From Gemmatimonadota bacterium (lineage in GTDB: Bacteria; JAAXHH01), in the NCBI GenBank assembly GCA_026705925.1, contig JAPOZT010000037.1, forward strand, positions 62,001 to 126,000: a stretch of DNA of 64,000 nt, read 5' to 3'. Shown here piece by piece: positions 34,901-42,554 of the stretch; the stretch's first letter is position 1, and every line of letters starts with the position of its first letter. Both the position numbers and the translations under genes were made by a program. The notes under the pieces are model-generated. The model was not told the origin of the DNA, did not search any database, and was given only the letters and a program-made list of their open reading frames with translations.

Positions 34901-35137
34901 CACAATGCGGTCGGTTCTGCCCGGGATCTCATGTTCTTCATCCGGTTCGACCAGGATGGCCGTACCCGGACGAGACTCGACTTCAGGCAGGCAGAACGTG
35001 TCGGGACACCGGAACACGGCCAGTCCACGGCCTTTTCGTTCCCACCGGGACACCTCGTCTGGAGAGAAAGGTGCCGGACAAACCGCAGAAAGTCGTTCCG
35101 CCGAATGTACAGCGTTCCCCGTATGTGTTTCTACCAT
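31976..35137 (-). CDS. UvrD/Rep-type helicase with N-terminal DUF559-like nuclease domain
   Basis: The product (1053 aa from ATG 35137; a TTG at 35158 is an alternative) has two parts. Residues about 200-290 resemble the DUF559/Vsr-like nuclease fold: YVDFLVGD, VVAVEIDGREF, then DDRLRSDMVLSEKHG and VVRFSG. A Gly/His/Arg-rich repeat linker follows. The superfamily 1A helicase begins at Walker A APAGSGKT (about 352-359), with VDEVQDLTP (motif II), GDDDQMINTFTGAD (III), TIHRSKGDEYKGV (V) and VFYVALTRAEERL (VI). It likely unwinds DNA in repair or defence. Two low-complexity inserts (GDPHDGDPHD and GHGPGTSHGRR-type) come from DNA repeats. Confidence 0.85.
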   Translation of the reverse strand: MVETHTGNAVHSAERLSAVCPAPFSPDEVSRWERKGRGLAVFRCPDTFCLPEVESRPGTAILVEPDEEHEIPGRTDRIVLKLTSRCTPHLNSLVNRIVLPAYRRFIPLYLFASWNEEDLDTGAVRIPDKEEIEAAMLPLLKEQLRYLLAFTCANFPHAEALCASRKPWLTPVEVMMREGLTRAGLPHRLHVRLGPSYVDFLVGDPHDGDPHDVEALVGDSHDGVVAVEIDGREFVRDDRLRSDMVLSEKHGVREVVRFSGCEVVHDLDACVEKVRSSLTGRGSGTGHGPGTSHGRRSGHGPGTSHGRRTGRGRDNEPPIRMPDPPIRMPDPKPSLAGEQARCLNPRAGVVLTLAPAGSGKTRVLTRRVVEAVRGGIKPGRILCVVFNKAASEVMSERIHSDAGLQGVQIRTLHSLGYEICRQAPGSPYAGFGVVTDQTLPGGLTELFREVLKADFEQHAAGSPYPFPEHLVLAYEETASHLRRTLMPIGAKAVGEDDPGVAIEGFDGRQARRIHEEVERRMKARALMTFDEQLFRAVEVLLEHPASRTAYQYRFDSVLVDEVQDLTPVQFLMLRLLSLPLNNLFAVGDDDQMINTFTGADPENIRSFQRWYPGAAIHTLGANYRCRPDIVTRSASVISHNVNRFDKPIRPVQEQAGPGRDTIRVIPCPSLEAETDAVVRTIGRWRKLGYEYGDMAVLVRVQSIAAPLQSALKEADLPFDPMDAGALFQSHAGRTLGAYFDVIVRDVRADPLSYALSLSFPSRRLSNAQLREAASLGQRVFERMDRLPGERTDGLRDLVVANIETYRNTIEILRGVYTSPDGSPVEFLNEILELTGLGAYYERKEENSRQRMAASDLESINSIRRFATRHACKRAFVDAYMGSITSEAAADQMDRVHPAASPAVSGSDAESGNGAQSTDLSKDASSDSDRITVTTIHRSKGDEYKGVILFHVVEDILPHRRMTGSEADVEEERRVFYVALTRAEERLCITTQRKHPSRFLAEMKPGGGGSRLSHLWGRLVRFRGRTVSLRGSLARFSDRLSPRSIIRILRRLPP
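34180..34300. repeat. Tandem repeat encoding the helicase linker
   Basis: A unit of about 24-27 bp containing GGTTCCAGGYCCGTGGCC and GGCGTCCGTGGCTGGTT recurs several times within the helicase gene and encodes the GHGPGTSHGRR-type linker between the nuclease and helicase domains. All copies keep the reading frame. Confidence 0.75.
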
Positions 35138-35268
35138 GGTATAGTTTTCTCCAGTCAAAGGCGCATCATCGGAGTTCGTTCCGCAGGCGACCCGCGATCC
35201 ATTTTCATATCAGTCGGTTCGATGAACCGGCTCTCGAATCCATGGACCGGTACTGTCCCGACATTTCA

Positions 35269-35297
35269 TTGATCGAGCCTGACCTGTCGTTTATTTT
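35269..35297 (+). promoter_or_regulatory. Candidate galM promoter
   Basis: TTGATC (35269-35274), 17 bp, TATTTT (35292-35297) lies in the divergent gap between the helicase gene and galM. The galM ATG is 39 nt past the -10, after a GAGGAGG ribosome-binding site. Confidence 0.4.
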
Positions 35298-35335
35298 CAG
35301 TTTGAGCAGGCCAGTGCGATGAGGAGGGAAGTGCG

Positions 35336-36463
35336 ATGGGTGCCGTAGAAGAGACCATCTGGGGTGCTTACCGGTCCCGCCCCGTTTTTCTCTACACGTT
35401 GAACGGAGCGAGCGGCGCGGCCGCGCACGTGATGAATTACGGCGCGATACTGCAATCGCTGCAGATCCCGGACGCGGCAGGGCATCTCGTAGACGTGGTC
35501 CTTGGTTTCGATACGCTCGACGAATACCTGGGCGGACATCCGTACTTCGGCGCCACGGTCGGCCGCTACGCGAACCGGATCGCCGGCGGACGGTTCACGC
35601 TGGAAGGAAGAGAATACCGACTGGCGATCAACGACGGGGCCGGCCCCAATCACATCCACGGGGGACCGGGCGGATTCGACAAGCAGGTCTGGGAACCGCT
35701 GGACTTCGGCCAGCGCGAAGAAGGCCCCTTCGTCGCGATGACCTATAGGAGCGCGGATGGGGAGGAAGGATATCCCGGCACGGTGGAAGCGACAGTTACC
35801 TACACCCTGACCGGAGACGACGATCTACGGATTTCGATGGAGGCGCGAACCGATCGGACCACGGCGGTGAACCTGACCAATCATTCCTATTGGAACCTGA
35901 ATGGGCACCAGTCCGGTCCGGTGCTGGGCCACGAGGTGACCCTGTTCGCCGACGCCTACACGCCCGTCGACGGCCATCTCATTCCTACGGGCGAAATCAT
36001 GCCGGTCGCCGGGACGCCTTTCGACTTCACGGAACCGAAAACCATCGCCGCGGATATGGACGCGATTTCCCAACCGGGACCGCGGGAGTCCGCTGGTCCG
36101 CGTGAGCCCGGTGGAACGGGCGGTCCAGGAGGTTACGACCACAACTTCGTCCTGCGCGACGCGGGCGGGCGGGTGAGGCCGGCCGCGCACGTAGCTTCCC
36201 GCCGTTCGGGCCTGGCCATGGTGGTCCGGACCGATCAACCGGGCGTGCAGTTCTACACAGGAAACAACCTGACCGATACGCTCACCGGCAAGCGGGGTGC
36301 CATGTACGGCAGGCACCACGGCTTCTGCCTGGAGACGCAGGCTTTTCCCGACGCGGTCAACCGGCAGGGCTTGCTGGAATGGCCTTCGGTCATCCTGCAC
36401 CCGGATGACAAATACCGCCACGAGGTGTGCTACGCTTTTACATCGGCGGCTCCGGACCAGTGA
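35336..36463 (+). CDS. galM: Aldose 1-epimerase
   Basis: The 375-aa product interconverts alpha and beta anomers of aldohexoses. Family motifs are VGRYANRIAGGRF, GPNHIHGGPGGFD (catalytic-site His), NLTNHSYWNLNGH (catalytic His) and GVQFYTGNN. The last part, TQAFPDAVNR with the catalytic Glu just before it, is intact. A repeat-derived insertion rich in Pro, Arg and Gly lies between the DMDAI and YDHNFVL segments (DNA near 36085-36133). GAGGAGGGAA precedes the ATG. Confidence 0.94.
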   Translation: MGAVEETIWGAYRSRPVFLYTLNGASGAAAHVMNYGAILQSLQIPDAAGHLVDVVLGFDTLDEYLGGHPYFGATVGRYANRIAGGRFTLEGREYRLAINDGAGPNHIHGGPGGFDKQVWEPLDFGQREEGPFVAMTYRSADGEEGYPGTVEATVTYTLTGDDDLRISMEARTDRTTAVNLTNHSYWNLNGHQSGPVLGHEVTLFADAYTPVDGHLIPTGEIMPVAGTPFDFTEPKTIAADMDAISQPGPRESAGPREPGGTGGPGGYDHNFVLRDAGGRVRPAAHVASRRSGLAMVVRTDQPGVQFYTGNNLTDTLTGKRGAMYGRHHGFCLETQAFPDAVNRQGLLEWPSVILHPDDKYRHEVCYAFTSAAPDQ

Positions 36464-36521
36464 CCGGGCCGCCGGCAGTTCGACGGTCACAACCAGTTCT
36501 TGCCCACATGCCGTACCACGC

Positions 36522-37268
36522 TTACCGGGTAAAGACAGTCTGCCGCAGGTGGTCGGCATCGTCGGATACGAGGAAGGCGAGGATCCTGCCCACGCCCTCG
36601 GGATCGCCCAGGTATGCTTCCGCCTGCTTGAGCGCTTCCTCCGCCGATTCGCCCTGGGATTCGGCCGCCTGGGCGATGTTCCGGAGCTTCATGGGCGTCG
36701 CGATCCCTCCCGGACAGACCGCGTGCACGCGTATGCCGAAGGGGGAAAGCTGGCTCTCGAGGACGACTGCCTGCCCGTGCACGGCCCCCTTGCTGGTCCC
36801 GTAGGCCACCGATGAACTGCCCCCCCGGACGCCGGCGCCGGAGGACAACAGGACGATGACGCCCTTTTGCTGTTCCTTCATCACGGCCGCGGCGTACTTG
36901 CAGGTAAGAAAAGACCCCTTCAGGTTGACGTCCATTACGCGCTGCCACACGGCCTCGTCCAACTCATCCACGGGTACGTAGGCACCCTCGAGGATGCCCG
37001 CGCAGTTGATGAGCGCGTCGATCCGTCCGAAGTCTTCGACCGCGCCCGCCATCAGCGCTTCGACCTGCCGGGCGTCCGAAACGTCCACCACCTGGCAGGA
37101 AGCCTCGCCGCCCGCGGCGTGAATATCGCCGAAGGTCTCTTTCAGCCCGGCTTCCTCGATATCGGCCAGGACGGTCCGCCCCCCGGCCTTTGCACAACAC
37201 AGGGCCGCGGCCCGTCCGATGCCCATCGCCGCGCCGGTTATGACGACCGTCTTATTCTCGAGCGACAT
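36522..37268 (-). CDS. SDR-family oxidoreductase
   Basis: The 248-aa classical short-chain dehydrogenase has the cofactor motif TGAAMGIGRAAA, DVSDARQ, LINCAG in place of NNAG, Ser in LLSSGAG and the YGTSK catalytic Tyr-Lys. Length is standard. An aspartate at the end of the second strand (LADIEEA) favours NAD over NADP. It converges on galM with a 58-bp gap. Substrate unknown. Confidence 0.9.
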   Translation of the reverse strand: MSLENKTVVITGAAMGIGRAAALCCAKAGGRTVLADIEEAGLKETFGDIHAAGGEASCQVVDVSDARQVEALMAGAVEDFGRIDALINCAGILEGAYVPVDELDEAVWQRVMDVNLKGSFLTCKYAAAVMKEQQKGVIVLLSSGAGVRGGSSSVAYGTSKGAVHGQAVVLESQLSPFGIRVHAVCPGGIATPMKLRNIAQAAESQGESAEEALKQAEAYLGDPEGVGRILAFLVSDDADHLRQTVFTR

Positions 37269-37660
37269 GTAGCTGCCCTTCCTCGTATGGTTATGTGAAA
37301 TAGGTCTCGCGGGGGGTGGTCTCGCGGGATAAGGTAAACGTGAAATTCACACACTTTCGCCGAATCATGCCGTTACCATGACAGTCCTCTCTGGTATTCT
37401 AATCCCTGGCCGTCTAATAATCAAACCCCGATGCGCCAGGCATCTCCCGCGCCGATCCAAACCCCGATGCGCCGTGGCGCTCCCCGCGCCGTTTCATTCC
37501 CACGGGCACTCCCCAAATGCCTTGACAGGCGTACTACACGTGTGTAACCTTATGGCAGGCGCGAAGATAGGACCGGCGGCGAGACCGGTGTCCGTCTTAG
37601 CAGCCAGGCTGTGCAAACCCATCCGGACCGGACTCATCCCGATCCCGACAGGATCCGTTT
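37269..37660. other. Intergenic region with a direct repeat and a candidate promoter (392 bp)
   Basis: CAAACCCCGATGCGCC occurs exactly at 37422-37437 and 37458-37473, as part of a 36-bp imperfect repeat. TTGACA at 37522-37527 followed after 17 bp by TAACCT (37545-37550) is a possible promoter for the molybdoenzyme gene at 37661. No further gene is visible. Confidence 0.45.
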
Positions 37661-38302
37661 ATGGACCGCCGACATTTCCTGGAGACCCTTGCGGCCGGAC
37701 TCGTAGCCGGCGGGGCCACGCTTCCCCCGCTTCATTCCGTAGCCGGCCCCCTGTTCGTTCCCGTTGAAAAGGACGAAGAGGGCCTGACCCCCTTGCGCAG
37801 ATTCTTCGCCGTAGCCATTGTCTCTTTTCCACCGAAAATCGACGTCGAAACGGAGCAGCTAGAGATTGAAGGCGCCGTTTCGTCTCCATACGCACTGGGG
37901 TACGACGAATTGCACGAGTGGCCGCAGATCACGCAGAAGAGCATCCTTCGTTGCGTCGGCGGCGCCCAGGGTAGAGCCCATTGGGCCGGCGTGCGGCTGC
38001 GCGACCTGCTAGACAAGGCGGGCATGGCCCCGGAGGCCCGCGACGTCATTTTCTACGGGGCGGACGGCTACGAGAGCAGCGTCCCCGTGGGTGAGGCGAT
38101 GAAGAAGAGCAGCATGCTGGCCCTCGAGATGAACCATGAGCCCCTGTGGACCAAGCATGGCTCGCCGGTGCGCCTGGTCATGCCCGGCATGTATGGATAC
38201 AAGCAGGTCAAGTGGATTACCCGGATCGAAGTCACCCGCAAGAACCACAAGGGATACTGGGAGAACCGCGGTTATTCGGACGATGGACGGATCAAATCCT
38301 GA
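37661..38302 (+). CDS. Molybdopterin-dependent oxidoreductase, sulfite-oxidase fold (MsrP/YedY-like), Tat-exported
   Basis: The 213-aa product starts MDRRHFLETLAAGL, a twin-arginine signal, so it is likely exported folded with cofactor. The sulfite-oxidase molybdopterin domain follows, with the molybdenum-ligand Cys in SILRCVGGAQG, the GVRLRDLLDKAG motif and the GSPVRLVMPGMYGYKQVKW signature. The dimerisation domain of true sulfite oxidases is absent, as in YedY/MsrP. It may reduce or oxidise sulfoxides or related compounds in the periplasm. No haem partner gene (msrQ) is adjacent. Confidence 0.87.
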   Translation: MDRRHFLETLAAGLVAGGATLPPLHSVAGPLFVPVEKDEEGLTPLRRFFAVAIVSFPPKIDVETEQLEIEGAVSSPYALGYDELHEWPQITQKSILRCVGGAQGRAHWAGVRLRDLLDKAGMAPEARDVIFYGADGYESSVPVGEAMKKSSMLALEMNHEPLWTKHGSPVRLVMPGMYGYKQVKWITRIEVTRKNHKGYWENRGYSDDGRIKS

Positions 38303-38317
38303 GGAGCCGGGCTTTTT

Positions 38318-39331
38318 ATGGATGCCATGCTGGTTACCGGTGGAGCCGGGTTCATCGGCAGTAACTTCGTTCGATACGCACTGAAACACCATCCCGAAAC
38401 GCAGGTCGTGGTGCTCGACGCGCTGACCTACGCCGGCAACATGGCCAATCTCGACGACTGCGTGGGTTCGGACCGGTTCCGGTTCATTCACGGGGATATC
38501 CGGGACAGGGACACGGTCGACGACGCGATGCTGGGGATCGACACGGTCGTCAACTTCGCGGCCGATTCCCACGTCGACCGGTCCATCCTTGACCCGTCCT
38601 CCTTCATCGAATCCAATTACAACGGGGTCTACGTCCTGCTCGAAGCGGCGCGGCGCCTGGAAGTGAAGCGGTTCCTGCAGGTGTCCACCGATGAAGTGTA
38701 CGGCCACGTACCGGAAGGATGCTCGAAGGAGAGCGACGCCTTCGCGCCCCGCAGTCCCTATGCCGCCAGCAAGGCCGCGGCGGATCTGCTGGTCCAGTCC
38801 TACTTCACCACCTACGGCATGCCCGTGCTGATCACGCGGGGGGGAAATACCGTCGGTCCCTACCAGTACCCGGAGAAGGTCCTGCCCCTGTTCATCACGA
38901 ACGCGCTGGAGTACAAGCCGCTGCCGGTGTACGGCGACGGAAGCGCGGTGCGCAGCTACCTGTACGTGGAAGACCACTGTTCCGCCATCGACCGGGTGCT
39001 CAGGCAAGGCGAACCGGGGAACGCGTACAACGTGGGCACGAACCGCGAAGTCAACGGCCGGGACCTTGCCGCCCGCGTCCTGGATATCCTCGACCGGCCG
39101 GCGGGCCTGCGCGAGTTCGTCCCGGACCGGAGCGGGCATGATCTGCGGTACGCCCTGGACTGCGGCCGCATCCGGGCCCTGGGGTGGCGCCCGGCGCTCG
39201 ATTTTGACGCGCTGCTGGACAGGACGGTGCAGTGGTACGTGGACCACCCGCAGTGGTGGCGGGAGATCCGGAACGAAAGCGGTTTCAGGTCGTATTACAA
39301 GAAGCAGTATGATGAACGATACCAAGCTTGA
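38318..39331 (+). CDS. rfbB: dTDP-glucose 4,6-dehydratase (or close NDP-sugar dehydratase)
   Basis: The 337-aa extended SDR has NAD motif LVTGGAGFIGSNFV, the adenine-side ALTYAGN segment typical of RfbB, NFAADSHVDRS, the catalytic STDEVYG (Thr-Asp-Glu) and SPYAASK with Tyr and Lys. RGGNTVGPYQYPEK replaces the usual CSNNYGPYQ and is a modest deviation. It makes the 4-keto-6-deoxy sugar of rhamnose-type pathways. It is 15 bp after the previous stop, and a glycosyltransferase follows, so a surface-polysaccharide role is likely; rfbA, C and D are not in the window. Confidence 0.88.
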   Translation: MDAMLVTGGAGFIGSNFVRYALKHHPETQVVVLDALTYAGNMANLDDCVGSDRFRFIHGDIRDRDTVDDAMLGIDTVVNFAADSHVDRSILDPSSFIESNYNGVYVLLEAARRLEVKRFLQVSTDEVYGHVPEGCSKESDAFAPRSPYAASKAAADLLVQSYFTTYGMPVLITRGGNTVGPYQYPEKVLPLFITNALEYKPLPVYGDGSAVRSYLYVEDHCSAIDRVLRQGEPGNAYNVGTNREVNGRDLAARVLDILDRPAGLREFVPDRSGHDLRYALDCGRIRALGWRPALDFDALLDRTVQWYVDHPQWWREIRNESGFRSYYKKQYDERYQA

Positions 39332-39380
39332 AAACGATACCAAACTTGAAAAGGTCCCACGCGCACATGGAGTGTAAGAC

Positions 39381-40646
39381 TTGACGTACCTGGCGCTGCT
39401 CGAGACGGTCGTCCTGGCCGGATCGGCCGTTCTCGTAATCTATGGATTCCTGTTGAGTTTCATCGGCCGGATCCGCGGAAGCGGCAAGGTACCGCTGATC
39501 TTTCCCCGGCACGTCTTCGCCCTGGTAGTGCCCGTAAGGAACGACGAGGGCACGATCGGCAGGACGGTGGATCATCTGCGCCGGAACAAGTATCCGCGGA
39601 GCATGTTCGACGTGATCATCGCTCCGGTGAACTGCACCGACCAGACCCCGACCGTCGCGCGGCGCAAGGGGGCGGTCGTCTACGGACCCGGGAAGCAGCG
39701 CTGGTCCGACGCGGACGAGGCGGTCCACGGCGTGCTGGAACGACTTACCTCGAAAGACCGCTACGACGCCTACGTCGTCCTGGACGTCCGGTCCAAGCTT
39801 TCCGCCAACTTCCTCGCCGTGATGAGCGACAAGCTGTCCCGGGGCGCCCTGGCCGTCCAGTCCGGCTACAGCGTAACGGGTAGAAAATGGACCTGGAATA
39901 CGGCGTGCAGGGCTCTTCTGAGTACCCTGAAGCCCTGCTGGCTGACGAGCTGGCCGTTGAATCTCCGGCTGGCCGGTGGTATCCATCGAACGGGACTGTG
40001 CATCTCCCGGCGGCTGGTGGAAAAACACGGCGTGAAAAGGCCCCGGCTGGACAACGTGCTGGAGTTTCTGACCAAGCTGCTGCGCCACGACGTGGTCATC
40101 CAGTACACCGACCAGGCATGGGTATACGATCGTACCCGGGCCGTAAAACCCCTTCGCTCCACGTTCCAACGCCTGAGAACCAGGTGGCAACTCGCCCGTA
40201 CCGACGGACTGCCCCTGATCATGGATGGACTGAAATGGCACAGCGCGGCACAGGTGATCGGCGGTTTCAACCTCTTCATGCCCTCGTATAACACGACGCT
40301 GCTTACGGCGGTGCTGTTCTTCGGCCTCGCCGCGTACCTGCACGGCGTCGCTTCGACCATCGCCCTGGGCTGGGTCGCACTGATCGCCGGCCTTGCGATC
40401 TTTGTGATTTTCAGACTGTGGTTCATGCGCGCCCCGGTCCTTGCCTACGCGGCGCTGCCGTCACTGCCCCTGATGCTGTTCTGGCAGGCTGTAAGATCCT
40501 GTTTTGCCTCCAGTCCGAAACCACCGCCGGCCAAGGCCGAGGCTGAGGCCGAGGCCAAGGTCCAGTCCGAAACGGGAAGCGGGCGCCCACAGGGCCGCAA
40601 GCCGCGCAGGCGATATTCGAGAAGACCCAGGCGCCAGCCTTCCTGA
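39381..40646 (+). CDS. Membrane-anchored family 2 glycosyltransferase
   Basis: The 421-aa product starts at TTG 39381, with GGAG 8 nt upstream. One N-terminal membrane helix (LLETVVLAGSAVLVIYGFLL) precedes a GT-A domain: VFALVVPVRNDEGTIGRTV, and a later VVLDVRSKL at the usual DxD position, where only the first Asp is retained. Two or three C-terminal membrane helices follow, then a Lys/Glu/Ala and Arg-rich tail derived from short repeats (EAEAEAK). It likely adds sugars to a lipid carrier or polymer. The missing DxD weakens the prediction of activity. Confidence 0.78.
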   Translation: MTYLALLETVVLAGSAVLVIYGFLLSFIGRIRGSGKVPLIFPRHVFALVVPVRNDEGTIGRTVDHLRRNKYPRSMFDVIIAPVNCTDQTPTVARRKGAVVYGPGKQRWSDADEAVHGVLERLTSKDRYDAYVVLDVRSKLSANFLAVMSDKLSRGALAVQSGYSVTGRKWTWNTACRALLSTLKPCWLTSWPLNLRLAGGIHRTGLCISRRLVEKHGVKRPRLDNVLEFLTKLLRHDVVIQYTDQAWVYDRTRAVKPLRSTFQRLRTRWQLARTDGLPLIMDGLKWHSAAQVIGGFNLFMPSYNTTLLTAVLFFGLAAYLHGVASTIALGWVALIAGLAIFVIFRLWFMRAPVLAYAALPSLPLMLFWQAVRSCFASSPKPPPAKAEAEAEAKVQSETGSGRPQGRKPRRRYSRRPRRQPS

Positions 40647-40738
40647 GCAGGGATGGCCAGGCGCCAGCCTTCCTGAGCAGGCCAGCCCCGTGTCGGTCTT
40701 CCTGAGCAGGAATTGCCCGTGTCGGTCTTCCTGAGCAG
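40640..40738. repeat. Four copies of TTCCTGAGCAG at 29-30 bp spacing
   Basis: TTCCTGAGCAG occurs at 40640, 40670, 40699 and 40728. The first copy contains the TGA stop of the glycosyltransferase. The first two units share about 25 bp (GGCGCCAGCC...), and the last two share GTGTCGGTC. The array fills the gap up to uppP. Confidence 0.9.
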
Positions 40739-40778
40739 ACCAGCCCCGGGAGCGTGACTCATTCCACTACACCACGCG

Positions 40779-41630
40779 TTGATACTCGGGTTCCTGCAGG
40801 GCGTCACGGAATTCCTGCCGATCAGCAGTTCCGGCCATCTCGTGGTGTACCAGTGGCTGTTCGGACCAGGCGGACCAGGCGGACCAGGCGGACTGGGTGA
40901 ACCCCAGTTGCTCTTCGACGTCATGGTTCACCTCGGGACGCTGATCGCCGTCCTGATCGTGTTCCGATCGGATATCGCCTTGCTGGTCTCGGGTGCCTGG
41001 CGCGCGGCAACCGGGCGTGCAGGTGAAGACCGGGGGGCGCTTCGCATGCTGCTCCTGCTCGCCGTGGGCACGGTTCCCGCCGCGATCTTCGGCCTTGGAT
41101 GGAAGGACGAACTGGAGCGCTTGTTTTCCGCACCGGCCTATGTAGGCGGCGCGTTCCTAATTACCGGTACCATATTGTGGTTGTCCCGCTTCTCCGGCCA
41201 CGCGGGCCACACGGACCAGGCGGGCCAAGTTGACCGGGACCTTGGCAGGACGACCTGGTTCGATGCGCTGCTGATCGGTATGGGCCAGGCGCTGGCGCTG
41301 ATTCCCGGAATCTCGCGGTCCGGAACGACCATTTCCATCGCCCTGCTGTTGGGACTTGACCGGCGGCTGGCGGCGCGTTACTCTTTTCTATTAGCGGTTC
41401 CCGCCATCCTGGGAGCGGTTGTCGTCCAGGCTGGAGAATCGGGCGGCATTCCTTCGGATCAATGGACCGCGGTGACGGTGGGAACCCTCACGGCCGCCCT
41501 GAGCGGTTACATCGCGCTAAAGCTGCTTCTTCGCATCGTTGTTGCCGGCAATCTGTCCAGGTTTTCGTACTATTGCTGGGGAATCGGACTGCTGACCCTG
41601 GTCGGCGCGCTGTACGGGTTGTCAAGCTGA
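40779..41630 (+). CDS. uppP: Undecaprenyl-diphosphatase (BacA family)
   Basis: The integral membrane enzyme that recycles the lipid carrier of peptidoglycan and polysaccharide synthesis. EFLPISSSGHL holds the catalytic Glu and Ser region, and a second signature PGISRSGTTI holds the Arg. Seven or so membrane helices follow. Between VVYQWLF and EPQLLFDVMVHLGT a repeat-made insert (GPGGPGGPGGLG) is present. The start is uncertain: TTG 40779 lacks a ribosome-binding site, whereas family homology (LHHALILGFLQG) extends upstream in frame to an ATT at 40761 that lies 8 nt after GGGAG (40748-40752). Confidence 0.93.
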   Translation: MILGFLQGVTEFLPISSSGHLVVYQWLFGPGGPGGPGGLGEPQLLFDVMVHLGTLIAVLIVFRSDIALLVSGAWRAATGRAGEDRGALRMLLLLAVGTVPAAIFGLGWKDELERLFSAPAYVGGAFLITGTILWLSRFSGHAGHTDQAGQVDRDLGRTTWFDALLIGMGQALALIPGISRSGTTISIALLLGLDRRLAARYSFLLAVPAILGAVVVQAGESGGIPSDQWTAVTVGTLTAALSGYIALKLLLRIVVAGNLSRFSYYCWGIGLLTLVGALYGLSS

Positions 41631-41632
41631 TC

Positions 41633-41695
41633 GGGCTGTCCGGGCTGTCCGGGCTGTCCGGGCTGTCCGGGCTGTCCGGGCTGTCCGGGCTGGCC
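41633..41695. repeat. 9-bp tandem repeat (GGGCTGTCC), 6 perfect copies plus one variant
   Basis: Copies start every 9 bp from 41633 to 41678; the last unit (41687-41695) reads GGGCTGGCC. It begins 3 bp after the uppP stop and does not alter that gene. Confidence 0.95.
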
Positions 41696-41782
41696 CGGTT
41701 GTACGGGCTGACCAGCTCATTCTGATTCGGTCTGAATCCACCTCCCTCGGCACCTCACATTCTACAGACGGGAGCCAGGCAC

Positions 41783-42541
41783 ATGAATCCAGACATCAGC
41801 AGATTACTTGATGAATGGGACTACACGGGGCCCGACAAGCTCATTGTGCGCAAGTTCAAGGGAGAAGACGGCCGGACGAGAATCCAGATGCGCGTGGATC
41901 TCGGCATTCTGCAGATGGAGTGGTCAAACCGGCCGGACGGCCAAAGACCTCACGGGAAAGCCTCCCTGCTGGATCACTTTCTGGATAAACTGGAGCAGCA
42001 GAAGGCGGACAAGGGACCGGACGCGCAACTCAATCTCTCCCACGAGGACTGTGTGAGCCTGCAAACGGAATCGCTTCAGTACTACTACCGGCGTATCTGC
42101 ATGTTCGAACTGGAATCCTACCACGAAGCCTGCCGGGACGCCGAACACAACCTGCAGATCATGGAAATCGTACGGACCCATGCCGAGAACGACGACGACC
42201 GCCTGTCCCTCGAGCAGTACCGGCCCTTCGTCATCATGCACCGCACCAGGGCGCGAAGCCTGATCGCCACTGATTCGGGCGATATCGACCAGGCCCTGCG
42301 CCATATCGAAGAAGGTATAGAAGAAATCGAGACATTCTTTCGTTCCTACGACCGGGACGACCTGGTCAAGGAAAGCCAGGAACTGAAAGTCCTGAGGGAC
42401 ATGGCCGAGGAGATCCGCAAACAACAGCCCCGTTCCGAGGAAGACCAGTTGAGGGCGGAATTGACGGAGGCCGTCGAGAACGAAGAGTTCGAACGGGCCG
42501 CCGAAATACGGGACGAACTGAAGAAGTTCGATCTGCCCTAG
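41783..42541 (+). CDS. UvrB/UvrC-motif (UVR) protein, function unknown
   Basis: The 252-aa product ends in a UVR motif (LRAELTEAVENEEFERAAEIRDEL), the helical hairpin that mediates UvrB-UvrC contact and occurs in ClpC and McsA too. The N-terminal half (KLIVRKFKGEDGRTRIQMRVDLGILQM) and the charged TPR-like middle match a conserved hypothetical family that I remember from Planctomycetes and FCB relatives. It is cytosolic. It may be an adaptor for a protease or repair complex; that is inference. An MFS gene starts 13 bp later. Confidence 0.75.
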   Translation: MNPDISRLLDEWDYTGPDKLIVRKFKGEDGRTRIQMRVDLGILQMEWSNRPDGQRPHGKASLLDHFLDKLEQQKADKGPDAQLNLSHEDCVSLQTESLQYYYRRICMFELESYHEACRDAEHNLQIMEIVRTHAENDDDRLSLEQYRPFVIMHRTRARSLIATDSGDIDQALRHIEEGIEEIETFFRSYDRDDLVKESQELKVLRDMAEEIRKQQPRSEEDQLRAELTEAVENEEFERAAEIRDELKKFDLP

Positions 42542-42554
42542 ACCGGAGCCCCCC

